A stretch of DNA of 64,000 nucleotides, taken from assembly GCF_021390435.2 (NCBI RefSeq), contig NZ_JAJVCN010000001.1:1984001-2048000 (forward strand), written 5' to 3'. The notes beneath the pieces were generated by a model. It saw nothing but the letters and a program-made list of their open reading frames with translations, had not been told where the DNA came from and searched no databases. This stretch comes from Kibdelosporangium philippinense. Its GTDB lineage: Bacteria; Actinomycetota; Actinomycetes; Mycobacteriales; Pseudonocardiaceae. Below, in pieces: positions 35,125 to 43,214 of this stretch. The stretch's first letter is position 1, and the number at the start of each line of letters is the position of its first letter. Position numbers and translations under genes: made by a program.

Positions 35125-35283
35125 CGTGCTTGGTGCTCTGCTCCCTCACTTGCACGACGGCGGTGTAGCCATCAGCCGTCTCGAAGCTGACGGACAGTCA
35201 CACTTTGCGTAACAGCACTTCACGTACCGTGACGGTCCCTTCACCCTCAGGCCTGTTACCGGTGTAACGCCACACCGACCCGG

Positions 35284-35313
35284 GTAACCCTGTTTTGTGC
35301 TTTTAACGGTTAC
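35284..35313. promoter_or_regulatory. GTAACC-N18-GGTTAC dyad upstream of the exporter
   Basis: GTAACC (35284-35289) and GGTTAC (35308-35313) are perfect inverted hexamers. A second inverted pair, GTTAC-CGGT-GTAAC, lies just upstream (35255-35268). The right half is part of TTTTAACGGTTACTAG, which recurs almost unchanged next to cysD. The exporter ATG is 30 bp downstream, so this can be an operator, or a promoter with GTAACC as the -35 element. Confidence 0.6.
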
Positions 35314-35343
35314 TAGTTGTCGCGGAAGCGAGGGGAGTGGGGC

Positions 35344-36756
35344 ATGACGCGAACATCGGCTCGCACGACGGAACGGGCTGCCAACAGACTGGAGTCACGG
35401 CAGGTCTGGCAGCTCGCCGTCATCTGCGGCACGCAGTTCCTGATCGCGCTCGACTACTCGATCATCAACGTCGCCGCGCCGAGCATCCGGGACGGCTTGA
35501 GCCTCACCTCGGGCGCGGGCCTCGCGTGGGTCCTGTCCGCCTACCCGCTCGCGTTCTGCGGTTTCCTGCTGCTTGGTGGCCGGATCGCCGATCTGTACGG
35601 GCGAAAGCGTGTGTTCATCTGGAGCCTGATGGGCTTCATGCTTGCCTCGCTCGTCGCCGGGCTTGCCTGGTCGCCGGAAGTGCTCATCGCGGGCCGTGCA
35701 CTGCAGGGTGTTGCCGCCGCGTTCATCGCTCCGGCGGGACTTGGGCTTCTCCAAGCCACCATCCCGGAAGGCGCCCAGCGTGACCGCGCCCTCGGCATTT
35801 ACGGTGCCGCGCTGTCGGCGGGATTCGTCTCGGGCATGGTTCTCGGTGGTGTGCTGACCGAGTTCGCCGGTTGGCGGTCTGTCTTCCTCATCAACGTTCC
35901 GATTGTGCTGTTCGCCTGTGTCGTCGCCAGGAAGTTCCTTGAGGAGAGCCGGGATACCAAAGCATCCCGCTATCTCGACATCCCCGGCACGGCCTTGGTG
36001 ACCATCGGGCTCGTCGCGCTCGTGTTCGCCGTCACCGAGGGTGGCGAGTATGGGTGGACGTCGTTGCCGATCGTGCTGTCCGCGGCGATCGCGATACCGG
36101 CCGTCGCCCTGTTCATCTGGGTGGAATCACGCAAAGACAGCGCACTCCTGCCGATCTCCATCTTCCGTCGTGCCGCTATTGGGCCCGCGAACCTGATCAA
36201 CCTCCTGTTGACCTGCTCGTACGGTGGAATGCTCTTCATTCTCACGCTTTACGTGCAGACACATCTGAAGTTGAGCGTCCTGCTGACCGGTCTGGTGTTC
36301 GCGGTCTCGGGCGCGGTCGCCATCGTCACGGGCATCTACGGGGACCGGCTCACCGAACGGTTCGGGCTTTACCGTGTTCTCGTCGCCGCGATCGCCATTG
36401 AAACCGTCGGCATCCTGATCATGGTCGGCCTGCCCGAGAGCTACGGACTCGTGCTGATCCTGGTCGGTACGTCGATCAACGCCTTCGGGCACATCATCGC
36501 GCTGATCGGGACGAGCATCGCCGGAACCAACCGGGTCGAGGAGGGCAGGCGGGCCACCGCCGGTGCATTGATCAACGTATCCCAGCAGTTGGGGTTGGCC
36601 ATCGGAATCGGTGTGGTGACGTCGGTGGCTGCCAGCTTTGGCGGTGCGAGTCTTGAGGGCTGGCGCTGGGCTCTGTGGTGCACGGCCGGGGTCGCGGCCG
36701 TGGCGGTGCTGATGGTTGTCCTGTACCGGAAGCGGTTCAAGGGCGAGGTTACATAG
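35344..36756 (+). CDS. MFS transporter, DHA2 (EmrB/QacA) type
   Basis: 470 residues with about 14 membrane segments. Motif A (GGRIADLYGRKRVF) lies in the loop between segments 2 and 3, and the antiporter motif C (GAALSAGFVSGMVLGGVLTEFAGW) in segment 5, so drug/proton antiport is expected. The ATG at 35344 follows GAGGGGAGTGGGG. It stands between the NRPS operon and the CGNR regulator and shares the dyad found near the NRPS genes and cysD, so export of the cluster product is the likely role. Confidence 0.9.
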   Translation: MTRTSARTTERAANRLESRQVWQLAVICGTQFLIALDYSIINVAAPSIRDGLSLTSGAGLAWVLSAYPLAFCGFLLLGGRIADLYGRKRVFIWSLMGFMLASLVAGLAWSPEVLIAGRALQGVAAAFIAPAGLGLLQATIPEGAQRDRALGIYGAALSAGFVSGMVLGGVLTEFAGWRSVFLINVPIVLFACVVARKFLEESRDTKASRYLDIPGTALVTIGLVALVFAVTEGGEYGWTSLPIVLSAAIAIPAVALFIWVESRKDSALLPISIFRRAAIGPANLINLLLTCSYGGMLFILTLYVQTHLKLSVLLTGLVFAVSGAVAIVTGIYGDRLTERFGLYRVLVAAIAIETVGILIMVGLPESYGLVLILVGTSINAFGHIIALIGTSIAGTNRVEEGRRATAGALINVSQQLGLAIGIGVVTSVAASFGGASLEGWRWALWCTAGVAAVAVLMVVLYRKRFKGEVT

Positions 36757-36778
36757 CACTGTCATGGCTATTGGCGGC

Positions 36779-36808
36779 TAAACCGTATATCATTGTTTCA
36801 ATGGTTAC
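36779..36808. promoter_or_regulatory. GTAACC-type dyad over the CGNR gene start
   Basis: TAAACC (36779-36784) faces GGTTAC (36803-36808) with the same 18-bp gap as the exporter and cysD copies. The right arm lies inside the first codons of the CGNR gene (ATGGTTACT). This placement would suit autorepression and suits a promoter less well. Confidence 0.5.
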
Positions 36809-37394
36809 TCTCGCCGCTGTTCAAGCCCGGCTGCCCTGGCAGGAAGCACATTTCGTCGGCGGCCATCCGGTGCTGGACCTGACGAACACCGTCTTCAACC
36901 GGAAACATCCGGCTGAAGACGGTGAACTGCTGAAAACTCCGGCGGACGTCCTGACGTGGTGCGCATCCGTCGGCCTGTTCGAGGACATTCCGTCGCGGGC
37001 GGACGCGGATCTCCCTGCTCAGGTTCAGGTTGTCCGTGAAGAGGTGTGGGCCGTGTTCGACGCGCTCGGACGCGGTGAAGCGTTGCCCCACAAGGCTTTC
37101 GGTGCCCTTCTCGAACGCGCCGGGGTGGGCGTACGGACCGAGCGGGTGCAGCAAACCGGCGCCGCCCTTGATCGCGTCAACTGGGCGGCGCCGGGAGCGA
37201 TTCCCGCGGCCTTGTCATTGCTGGCGGTCCAAGCGTTGTTCACGTTGCCTGCCGAGCGGGTCAGGGCATGCGGGCGATGTGGCTGGATGTTCCTGGATTC
37301 CTCGCGCGGCGGCCGTCGCCGCTGGTGCAGCATGAGCACCTGCGGCAACCGCGAAAAGGCGAGCCGCCACCGGCATTCGGCCAGTGTCGTGTGA
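36801..37394 (+). CDS. CGNR zinc-finger transcriptional regulator
   Basis: 197 residues. The N-terminal domain begins with the family opening FVGGHPVLDLTNTV; the C-terminal zinc finger has RACGRCGWMFLD and RRRWCSMSTCGNREKASRHR, i.e. C-x2-C...C-x4-C with the name-giving CGNR. These proteins are DNA-binding regulators found mainly in actinobacteria, with unknown ligands. It lies 44 bp after the exporter on the same strand and next to the dyads, so it is the best local candidate for their regulator. The ATG at 36801 is within the right arm of one dyad. Confidence 0.88.
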   Translation: MVTLAAVQARLPWQEAHFVGGHPVLDLTNTVFNRKHPAEDGELLKTPADVLTWCASVGLFEDIPSRADADLPAQVQVVREEVWAVFDALGRGEALPHKAFGALLERAGVGVRTERVQQTGAALDRVNWAAPGAIPAALSLLAVQALFTLPAERVRACGRCGWMFLDSSRGGRRRWCSMSTCGNREKASRHRHSASVV

Positions 37395-37395
37395 T

Positions 37396-37533
37396 CCTGT
37401 TCCCTTTCGCCTTGCTGGGAGATCACATTGTTCCTGGTGGTGACGCCGGGACGTCGGAATACTGGTTGTCTTTCGGCGTTCCGGCCGGTGCCGCCAGGGA
37501 CGATTCGAGCCCCAGCAAGGCCAAGGGAACAGG
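37396..37533. repeat. MITE-like element 1 with long terminal inverted repeats
   Basis: The ends CCTGTTCCCTTTCGCCTTG... and ...CAAGGCCAAGGGAACAGG form inverted repeats of about 23 bp with one small mismatch. The interior carries AATACTGGTTGTCTTT, shared in inverted orientation with the element at 38489-38650. It begins directly after the CGNR stop and could also act as a terminator. Confidence 0.65.
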
Positions 37534-37547
37534 GTTACGCGGCACTA

Positions 37548-38486
37548 GGGTCTGTTTCGAAAGTCATGGGAGCCACTCGTTGATCGCTGCGATGGTGACC
37601 GTGGTTTCGTAGCGAACGGCGAGCTTGTCGTATCTGGTGGCGACGGCTCGGTTTCGTTTGAGACGGTTGATCCCGCACTCGACAGCGTGCCGTTGCTTGT
37701 AGATCTCCTTGTCGAATGCGGGTGGTCGTCCTCCGTGTGAGCCCTTGTTCTTGCGGTTGCGGACCTGGTCGGCCTTGTCCGGGATGGTGCAGCGGATACC
37801 GCGCCTGCGCAGGTAGGCGCGGTTGGCGCGGGACCCGTAGGCTTTGTCGCCGAGCACCCGATTCGGGCGGCAGCGCGGCCGACCGCGATCCCGCCGGGGT
37901 ACCCGGATACGGTCGAGCACCACCTGAAACTGGGGCGAGTCACCTCGCTGGCCAGCGGTGATCACGATTGATAAGGGCTTTTGTCCCTGCTCGACCGCCA
38001 GGTGAGTCTTGGTCGTCAACCCGCCTCGGGAGCGCCCCAGCCCGTGATCGGCCGGTTCGACCTCGACCCCGCCCGGAGACTCCTTCTGGAGATCCCCTTT
38101 TGACGCGCACCAGCCGCGTGCTGGTGCGCACGAGCCACCGTGGAGTCCACGCTGACATCCCAGGTGATCAGGCCCGCAGCGTCCGCGTCCGCCTGCAACG
38201 CGACCAGAATCCTCTTCCACGTGCCATCCCGTTGCCACCGCCGGAACAAGCCATACACCGTCTCCCACGGGCCGTAACGCTCCGGCAGATCCCGCCACGG
38301 CACACCGGTTCGAACCCGAAACCGGATCCCGTCAATAAGCTTCCGCTTCGCATGCTTCGGCGGCCTGCCAGGCTTCTTGCCCCTGGGCAGCAAGGGTTCC
38401 AGCTTCGCCCACTGCTCGTTGGTCAGATCACCACGCCCCACGAATCAAGATCATCTCAAACCTTGATCAACTTGTGAAACAGGCCC
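37548..38486 (-). mobile_element. IS5-family (IS427-like) insertion sequence
   Basis: About 939 bp bounded by imperfect inverted repeats, GGGTCTGTTTCGAAAGT at the left and GGGCCTGTTTCACAAGT at the right (read inward). TA flanks each side (37546-37547 and 38487-38488), the target duplication expected of the IS427 group. One transposase gene split over two frames fills it. Both ends and both frames look intact, so it may be active. Confidence 0.85.
37564..38441 (-). CDS. IS5-family DDE transposase, ORFA/ORFB joined by -1 frameshift
   Basis: ORFA (38441 down to about 38100) starts [19 protein letters not shown] and carries the first catalytic Asp in [23 protein letters not shown], one frame back, continues [15 protein letters not shown], with the second Asp in [13 protein letters not shown] and the Glu in [19 protein letters not shown]. 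The frames meet at an A4G4 run (38094-38101 on the plus strand as CCCCTTTT), a known type of slippery site in this group. About 290 residues result when joined. The ORFB stop is close to the left end of the element. Confidence 0.88.
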
Positions 38487-38488
38487 TA

Positions 38489-38650
38489 GGGCGTGTTTCA
38501 AATGCCCGATCGCGATAGCCAGGCCGGATGCGGCCCCTGACGCCACCGCGGCAACGCCCAAAGACAACCAGTATTCGCGGCGTCACCGCGGCGTCGCCAG
38601 GAACCACCCCGATCCTGCCTCTCATCGACCGGGACATTCGAAACACGCCC
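38489..38650. repeat. MITE-like element 2, 162 bp, TA-flanked
   Basis: The ends GGGCGTGTTTCAAATG and (inverted) GGGCGTGTTTCGAATG differ at one base, and TA lies on both sides (38487-38488 and 38651-38652). It has no coding capacity. The tips resemble those of the adjacent IS5-family element (GGGCCTGTTTC), so that type of transposase could mobilise it. The interior is related to the repeat at 37396-37533. Its right edge supplies the last base of the stop codon of the neighbouring acetyltransferase gene. Confidence 0.75.
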
Positions 38651-39234
38651 TAGCTGACGGTCCTTCGCATGATCGGCCGGTCCTTGCGTGGGCGGCTCAC
38701 CTCGTCGAACCCGGCCTTGACGAAAGCACTGGCGACTCCGGTCATCACGCTGTCCGGACCGGCCTTCTTCCCCTTGGCAGGCTCAATCGGATAACCCTCG
38801 ACGGTCGTGTAGCCATGTGCCGCGGCGTAGTCGCAGACGGCGTCGAGAATGGCGGGCATCAGGCCGGACTTGCGGTGCTTTTTCTCCACGTAGATGCACG
38901 CGATCGAGCAGACCGGGGTGTCGTCGACTTCCTTGAGCAGTGGCGAGCGCTCGAGCCTGGAAAAGTCGCCGCGCGGTCCCAGTGAGCACCACGCCACGGG
39001 ATCGTCGTCTTCGTAGATGACGACACCCGGCGGCTGTTTGCGTTGGCTGAGCCGCTTCATCGACTTCTTGTTCCCGTCGCCCTTCTGCTCCATGAACTCC
39101 GCAATGGACAGTCGCCAGTGCATGCACCAACAGCCGCTGGCGCCGCCGTTGCTGCCCATCACCGATTCGAAGTCGTTCCAGGTCGCCTTGGTCAGATCTT
39201 TGACCTTCAGTGCACCGGATTTCGTCTTGGTCAT
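38650..39234 (-). CDS. GNAT family N-acetyltransferase
   Basis: 194 residues. The GNAT core is visible in CSIACIYVEKKHRKSGLMPAIL (strand 4 and the acetyl-CoA loop, here H-R-K-S-G-L rather than the usual G-x-G) and in EGYPIEPAKGK; the N-terminal part has the Trp/Cys-rich SGCWCMHWR common in a group of actinobacterial GNATs. Substrate unknown. It is divergent from cysD across a 62-bp spacer that holds the shared dyad. A MITE abuts its 3' end. Confidence 0.8.
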   Translation of the reverse strand: MTKTKSGALKVKDLTKATWNDFESVMGSNGGASGCWCMHWRLSIAEFMEQKGDGNKKSMKRLSQRKQPPGVVIYEDDDPVAWCSLGPRGDFSRLERSPLLKEVDDTPVCSIACIYVEKKHRKSGLMPAILDAVCDYAAAHGYTTVEGYPIEPAKGKKAGPDSVMTGVASAFVKAGFDEVSRPRKDRPIMRRTVS

Positions 39235-39257
39235 GACGAGGGGATACCCACAGGCTA

Positions 39258-39287
39258 GTAACCGTAAACACGCACTTTATGGGTTAC
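39258..39287. promoter_or_regulatory. GTAACC-N18-GGTTAC dyad between GNAT and cysD
   Basis: Perfect inverted hexamers (39258-39263 and 39282-39287) at the standard spacing. The wider symmetry extends to AGTAACCGTAAA facing TTTATGGGTTACT. The right arm ends 9 bp before the cysD ATG and the left arm begins 23 bp before the GNAT start, so one site can control both genes. Confidence 0.6.
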
Positions 39288-39296
39288 TCTGGGGCC

Positions 39297-40229
39297 ATGG
39301 GGTTATCTGTGCCAGCGACAGCAGAGGGGCGAGAGGTGGCCGAAGAAGGCGTACTCGACGTGCTCGAAGCGGAAGCGATCCACGTGATGCGGGAAGTCGC
39401 CGGATCGTTCCGCAAACCGGTGTTGCTGTACTCGATCGGCAAGGACTCCTCGGTGCTGCTTCACTTGGCCACCAAGGCTTTCGCGCCGGGCCGGATGCCG
39501 TTCCCGGTCGTGCACGTCGACACCGGCTGGAAGTTCCGCGAAATGATCGCGTTCCGCGATGACACGGCCCAACAGCAAGGGCTGGACCTACGCGTGCACA
39601 CCAATCCGGACGAGGCGACGCCGTTCAGCCACGGCACGCACGAATACACGCGGATCAAGAAGACTGTGACACTGCGAAAGGCGCTCGACGACAGCGGATT
39701 CGACGCGGCGATCGGCGGTGCGCGGCGCGACGAGGAACGCTCGCGCGCCAAGGAAAGGGTCTTCTCCCTGCGCGAGCCTGGGCATCGCTGGGAACCACGC
39801 TCCCAGCGCCCGGAATTCTGGTGGTCGGCGAACACCGAACTGGCTGAGGGGCAGACAATGCGGGTGTTCCCACTGTCCAATTGGACCGAGCTGGATATCT
39901 GGCGCTACATCCGGCGGGAACGAATCCCGGTGGTGCCACTGTACTTCGCCGCGCAGCGCCCGGTCGTCAAACGGAAGGGTGCCTTGATCATGGTGGATGA
40001 CGACCGTTATCCGCTTGAACCCGGCGAACGGCCGGAAATGCGCCAAGTCCGGTTCCGCACCCTCGGGTGCTACCCGCTGACCGCCGCCGTGGAGTCCAAG
40101 GCTTCGAACGTCGACGAGATCATCGACGAGATGCGGGTCGACAACAGGTCCGAGCGCGCGGGCAGGCTCATCGACGGCGATGGCGGCGGTACGTCCATGG
40201 AGAGCAAGAAGTCGGAGGGGTACTTCTGA
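39297..40229 (+). CDS. cysD: Sulfate adenylyltransferase subunit CysD
   Basis: 310 residues. With CysN it makes adenylyl sulfate (APS) from ATP and sulfate. The PP-loop ATP motif is [14 protein letters not shown], and [29 protein letters not shown] and [14 protein letters not shown] are standard CysD segments. The C-terminal [14 protein letters not shown] is also conserved. The ATG at 39297 sits 9 bp after the shared dyad with little room for a Shine-Dalgarno, so a leaderless or very short-leader transcript is possible. The stop overlaps the cysNC start by one base. Confidence 0.95.
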   Translation: MGLSVPATAEGREVAEEGVLDVLEAEAIHVMREVAGSFRKPVLLYSIGKDSSVLLHLATKAFAPGRMPFPVVHVDTGWKFREMIAFRDDTAQQQGLDLRVHTNPDEATPFSHGTHEYTRIKKTVTLRKALDDSGFDAAIGGARRDEERSRAKERVFSLREPGHRWEPRSQRPEFWWSANTELAEGQTMRVFPLSNWTELDIWRYIRRERIPVVPLYFAAQRPVVKRKGALIMVDDDRYPLEPGERPEMRQVRFRTLGCYPLTAAVESKASNVDEIIDEMRVDNRSERAGRLIDGDGGGTSMESKKSEGYF

Positions 40230-42064
40230 TGGTCTCGGTACTTCGGGTGATCGCGTGCGGCTCGGTCGACGACGGAAAGTCCACTTTGATCGGTCGCTTA
40301 CTCGCCACAACCGGTGGCGCGACAAAGGACGAGCTCGACTACGCGACGCAGACGAGGCGCGGCGGTTCCACGATTCCCGTTGGCGAAGTGGACTACTCGT
40401 TGCTGACGGACGGATTGGAGGCAGAGCACGAGCAAGGCATCACCATTGACGTCGCCTACCGTTTTCTCGACCTGCCGTCCGGGCGGCGGGTGATCATCGC
40501 CGACGCGCCAGGACACGAGCAATACACGCGGAACATGGCGGTCGCAGCGTCCACAGCGGACGTCGCGATCCTACTTGTCGATGCCACGAAAGGAGTCCGT
40601 GAACAGACCTATAGGCACTTGGCGATCTGTGCGCTGATGGGTGTGCGGACTGTCATCGCGGCGGTCAACAAACTTGACGCGGTCTCCTACGATCGCGCGT
40701 TGTTCACGAACCTGTCAAATGAAGTCCTTGCGGCAGCGAACGATCTGGGTGTTACGGCCAGCGTGCTGCCGGCAAGCGCGCTCGGCGGGGACAATGTGGT
40801 CGAGCCGTCGCCGAATCTGCCTTGGTACAAGGGGCCGACGCTGCTCGAAGCGCTGTCCACTTGGGAGCCTGTCGAATCTCGGGCGGATGGTGACTACCGG
40901 TTGCCAGTTCAGTACGTGATCCGGGCGGACGACTTCCGCGGCTTCGCGGGCATGGTGGTCGGCAGCACGCTCCAACCGGGCGACCCTGTGGCGGTGGCGG
41001 GCAGCGGCGTGGAATCGAAGATCGACAGGGTGCTCGGCCCAGGCGGCAACGAACTCGATATGGCCCGGCCTGGCACTCCGGTGACAGTGACGTTGACCGA
41101 CGACGTCGACATCCGCCGTGGCGACCTGCTGACCACACCCGACACCCGCCACAACGGACTTGCCCCGGCAACGGCATGCTCAGCCACGCTGGTCTGGACC
41201 GCCGAGGAACCACTGCGCCACGGCCGCTCCTACTTGCTGTCGGCGGGATCGCGGACCGTGCCTGCTGTGGTCACGAACGTGCGTGACAGGCTTGAGGTCG
41301 TATCCGGCACCAAACTCGCCGCGCGCACACTGGGCCTCAACGACATCGGCACGGTCGAACTGACCACCGACACCCCGATCTGCCTGGACAGCTACAAGAC
41401 CTGCCGTGAAACAGGCAGTTTCCTGCTCGTGGACCGAGTCAGCAAGGAAACCGTCGCGGCAGGCATGGTCCGGTACGCGTTGCGGCGCGGTCGTAACGTC
41501 GTTCCCCATGCATACACTGTGGACCGTGATGCGCGCCAACAGCAAAAAGGTCAGCGGTCCACAGTGCTCTGGCTGACCGGCCTGCCCGGGTCAGGCAAGT
41601 CGACGCTCGCCGATGCCCTGGAACGACGGCTGCATGCCTTGGGGCTGCACACCTATGTGCTTGACGGTGACAATGTCCGGAGTGGACTGAACAAGGACCT
41701 CGGATTCACGCCCGAGGCCCGCGCGGAGAACGTCCGCCGCGTCGCCGAGGTGAGCCGGATCCTGCTGGACTCCGGGCTGATCGTGATCGTCGCGCTGGTC
41801 TCGCCGTTCCGGACCGACCGCGCAGTGGCCAAGAGCCTGTTCCAACCCGGCGACTTCGCCGAGGTCTGGGTCAACACCCCGGCAGATGTGTGCGCCAGCC
41901 GTGACCCGAAAGGACTTTATGCCAAGGCAAAGGCCGGAACCCTGCCGAACATGACCGGCGTCGGCCAGGCCTACGAACCACCGGAGCACCCCGACCTGGT
42001 GGTCGACGGCTCAGGCTCGCTCGATGACGCGGCGGACGAGCTGTGCGCGTTCCTGCGAAGTTAG
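40229..42064 (+). CDS. cysNC: Bifunctional sulfate adenylyltransferase subunit 1 / APS kinase (CysNC)
   Basis: 611 residues. The N-terminal GTPase (CysN) drives APS formation and has CGSVDDGKSTLIGRLL, the G3 motif DAPGHEQY and the G4 motif NKLD. After a beta-barrel region the C-terminal APS kinase (CysC, from about residue 440) has WLTGLPGSGKSTLADALE, YVLDGDNVRSGLNKDLGF and DPKGLYAKAKAG. Together with CysD it makes PAPS, the sulfate donor for sulfotransferases and for assimilatory reduction. No reductase genes (cysH, cysI) follow, which favours a PAPS supply for sulfation. Confidence 0.95.
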   Translation: MVSVLRVIACGSVDDGKSTLIGRLLATTGGATKDELDYATQTRRGGSTIPVGEVDYSLLTDGLEAEHEQGITIDVAYRFLDLPSGRRVIIADAPGHEQYTRNMAVAASTADVAILLVDATKGVREQTYRHLAICALMGVRTVIAAVNKLDAVSYDRALFTNLSNEVLAAANDLGVTASVLPASALGGDNVVEPSPNLPWYKGPTLLEALSTWEPVESRADGDYRLPVQYVIRADDFRGFAGMVVGSTLQPGDPVAVAGSGVESKIDRVLGPGGNELDMARPGTPVTVTLTDDVDIRRGDLLTTPDTRHNGLAPATACSATLVWTAEEPLRHGRSYLLSAGSRTVPAVVTNVRDRLEVVSGTKLAARTLGLNDIGTVELTTDTPICLDSYKTCRETGSFLLVDRVSKETVAAGMVRYALRRGRNVVPHAYTVDRDARQQQKGQRSTVLWLTGLPGSGKSTLADALERRLHALGLHTYVLDGDNVRSGLNKDLGFTPEARAENVRRVAEVSRILLDSGLIVIVALVSPFRTDRAVAKSLFQPGDFAEVWVNTPADVCASRDPKGLYAKAKAGTLPNMTGVGQAYEPPEHPDLVVDGSGSLDDAADELCAFLRS

Positions 42065-42071
42065 TTGGAAC

Positions 42072-43031
42072 CTACGCCGGTTGTTTGGCGGACACGTCGT
42101 ATACCCAGCTGGCAACGCTCCCAGGCCATTCCAGCAGTTCAAGGAGCAGCCCTTCTTGCGTCGACCACGGGCAGATCCGGACGGATTCGTGGCCAGTCGC
42201 GGCCAGCAGGGCCTCGACCACCACAGCACCGGCAAGTGACTGCCGGGCACGATGGCGGGAGATCCCTGGCAGTTCGGCTCGCTGCGCCGCGGTGAGACCG
42301 GCCAGCCGGGGAATCCAGCGGCGCAGGTCGTGCAGGCGCAGATTCCGCTCCACGAACGGTCCTTCCCGCTGCGGACGGGCCCCGGTCAACCGCGCCAACT
42401 GCTGCATCACCTTCGAACAACCCACAGCGAGCCCAGCAAGATCTGTGTCTTGCAAAGCTTTTTCCACATCCGCTGAGACGTTGTCGCGCAGCTTTCGTAG
42501 TGACAAGCCGTTGTCGACGCCCCACTGCGTGAGTGTCCTGGCGCCAAAGGGAAGCGAGATCGTGGTGTGTGGCCGAGTGCCGGTGCCCGCGGCTACTTCC
42601 GCTGTGCCGCCGCCGACGTCCAGGACGGTGAGTGGGCCTGAGGAGTGGCCGAACCAGTGGCGGGCCGCGATGTAGGACAGGTGCGCTTCTTGTTCGCCGG
42701 TGAATGTCAGCAGTTCGACGCCGGTTCGGCGGGCTACTTGCCTGATCACGCGTTCCGCGTTCACCGCGTCCCTGATTGACGAGGTCGCGAACGCCAACAG
42801 GTCGACGTCGTGCCGGACCCGTCGCACAATCTCGGTGACGGCCCGGCTGACCTGCTCGACACCGTCGCTGCTGAGCCTGCCGTTCTTGTCCAGCGCGTGG
42901 TCAAGGCGGAGTCGCACCTTGTGGTTGTAGGTCGGCCGCAGCGGCGATCCGTCGGTCCGGTCGATGACCATGACGTGCGCACTGAAACAGCCGATGTCCA
43001 GCACACCCACCCGTCTCGCAGGTCCGCGCAT
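42072..43031 (-). CDS. Ppx/GppA family phosphatase
   Basis: 319 residues of the ASKHA superfamily. The first phosphate loop is RVGVLDIGCFSAHVMVID (usually DxGSNS, here DIGCFS), the second LTVLDVGGGTAEVAA, and FATSSIRDAVNAERV and TGEQEAHLSY are family segments. It hydrolyses polyphosphate or pppGpp in related proteins. Actinobacteria commonly carry two short paralogues of this type (Ppx1/Ppx2). It is convergent with cysNC, with only 7 bp between the stops. Confidence 0.9.
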   Translation of the reverse strand: MRGPARRVGVLDIGCFSAHVMVIDRTDGSPLRPTYNHKVRLRLDHALDKNGRLSSDGVEQVSRAVTEIVRRVRHDVDLLAFATSSIRDAVNAERVIRQVARRTGVELLTFTGEQEAHLSYIAARHWFGHSSGPLTVLDVGGGTAEVAAGTGTRPHTTISLPFGARTLTQWGVDNGLSLRKLRDNVSADVEKALQDTDLAGLAVGCSKVMQQLARLTGARPQREGPFVERNLRLHDLRRWIPRLAGLTAAQRAELPGISRHRARQSLAGAVVVEALLAATGHESVRICPWSTQEGLLLELLEWPGSVASWVYDVSAKQPA

Positions 43032-43214
43032 CGGTCACCTCGTTCCCTTTGGGGCAGAAATACTACTTACCCCACTGTGGCAGCCGAAAACCCGGTGTTT
43101 GTTCGTGCCACGTCCGGGTACCCCTCTACCCCTGTCGGTCGTACCGCACGCAGCGTTACGCGCATTAGGCTTGGTCAGAGCGGACGTACCGGTTGGAACA
43201 CCGTCAACGAGAAA

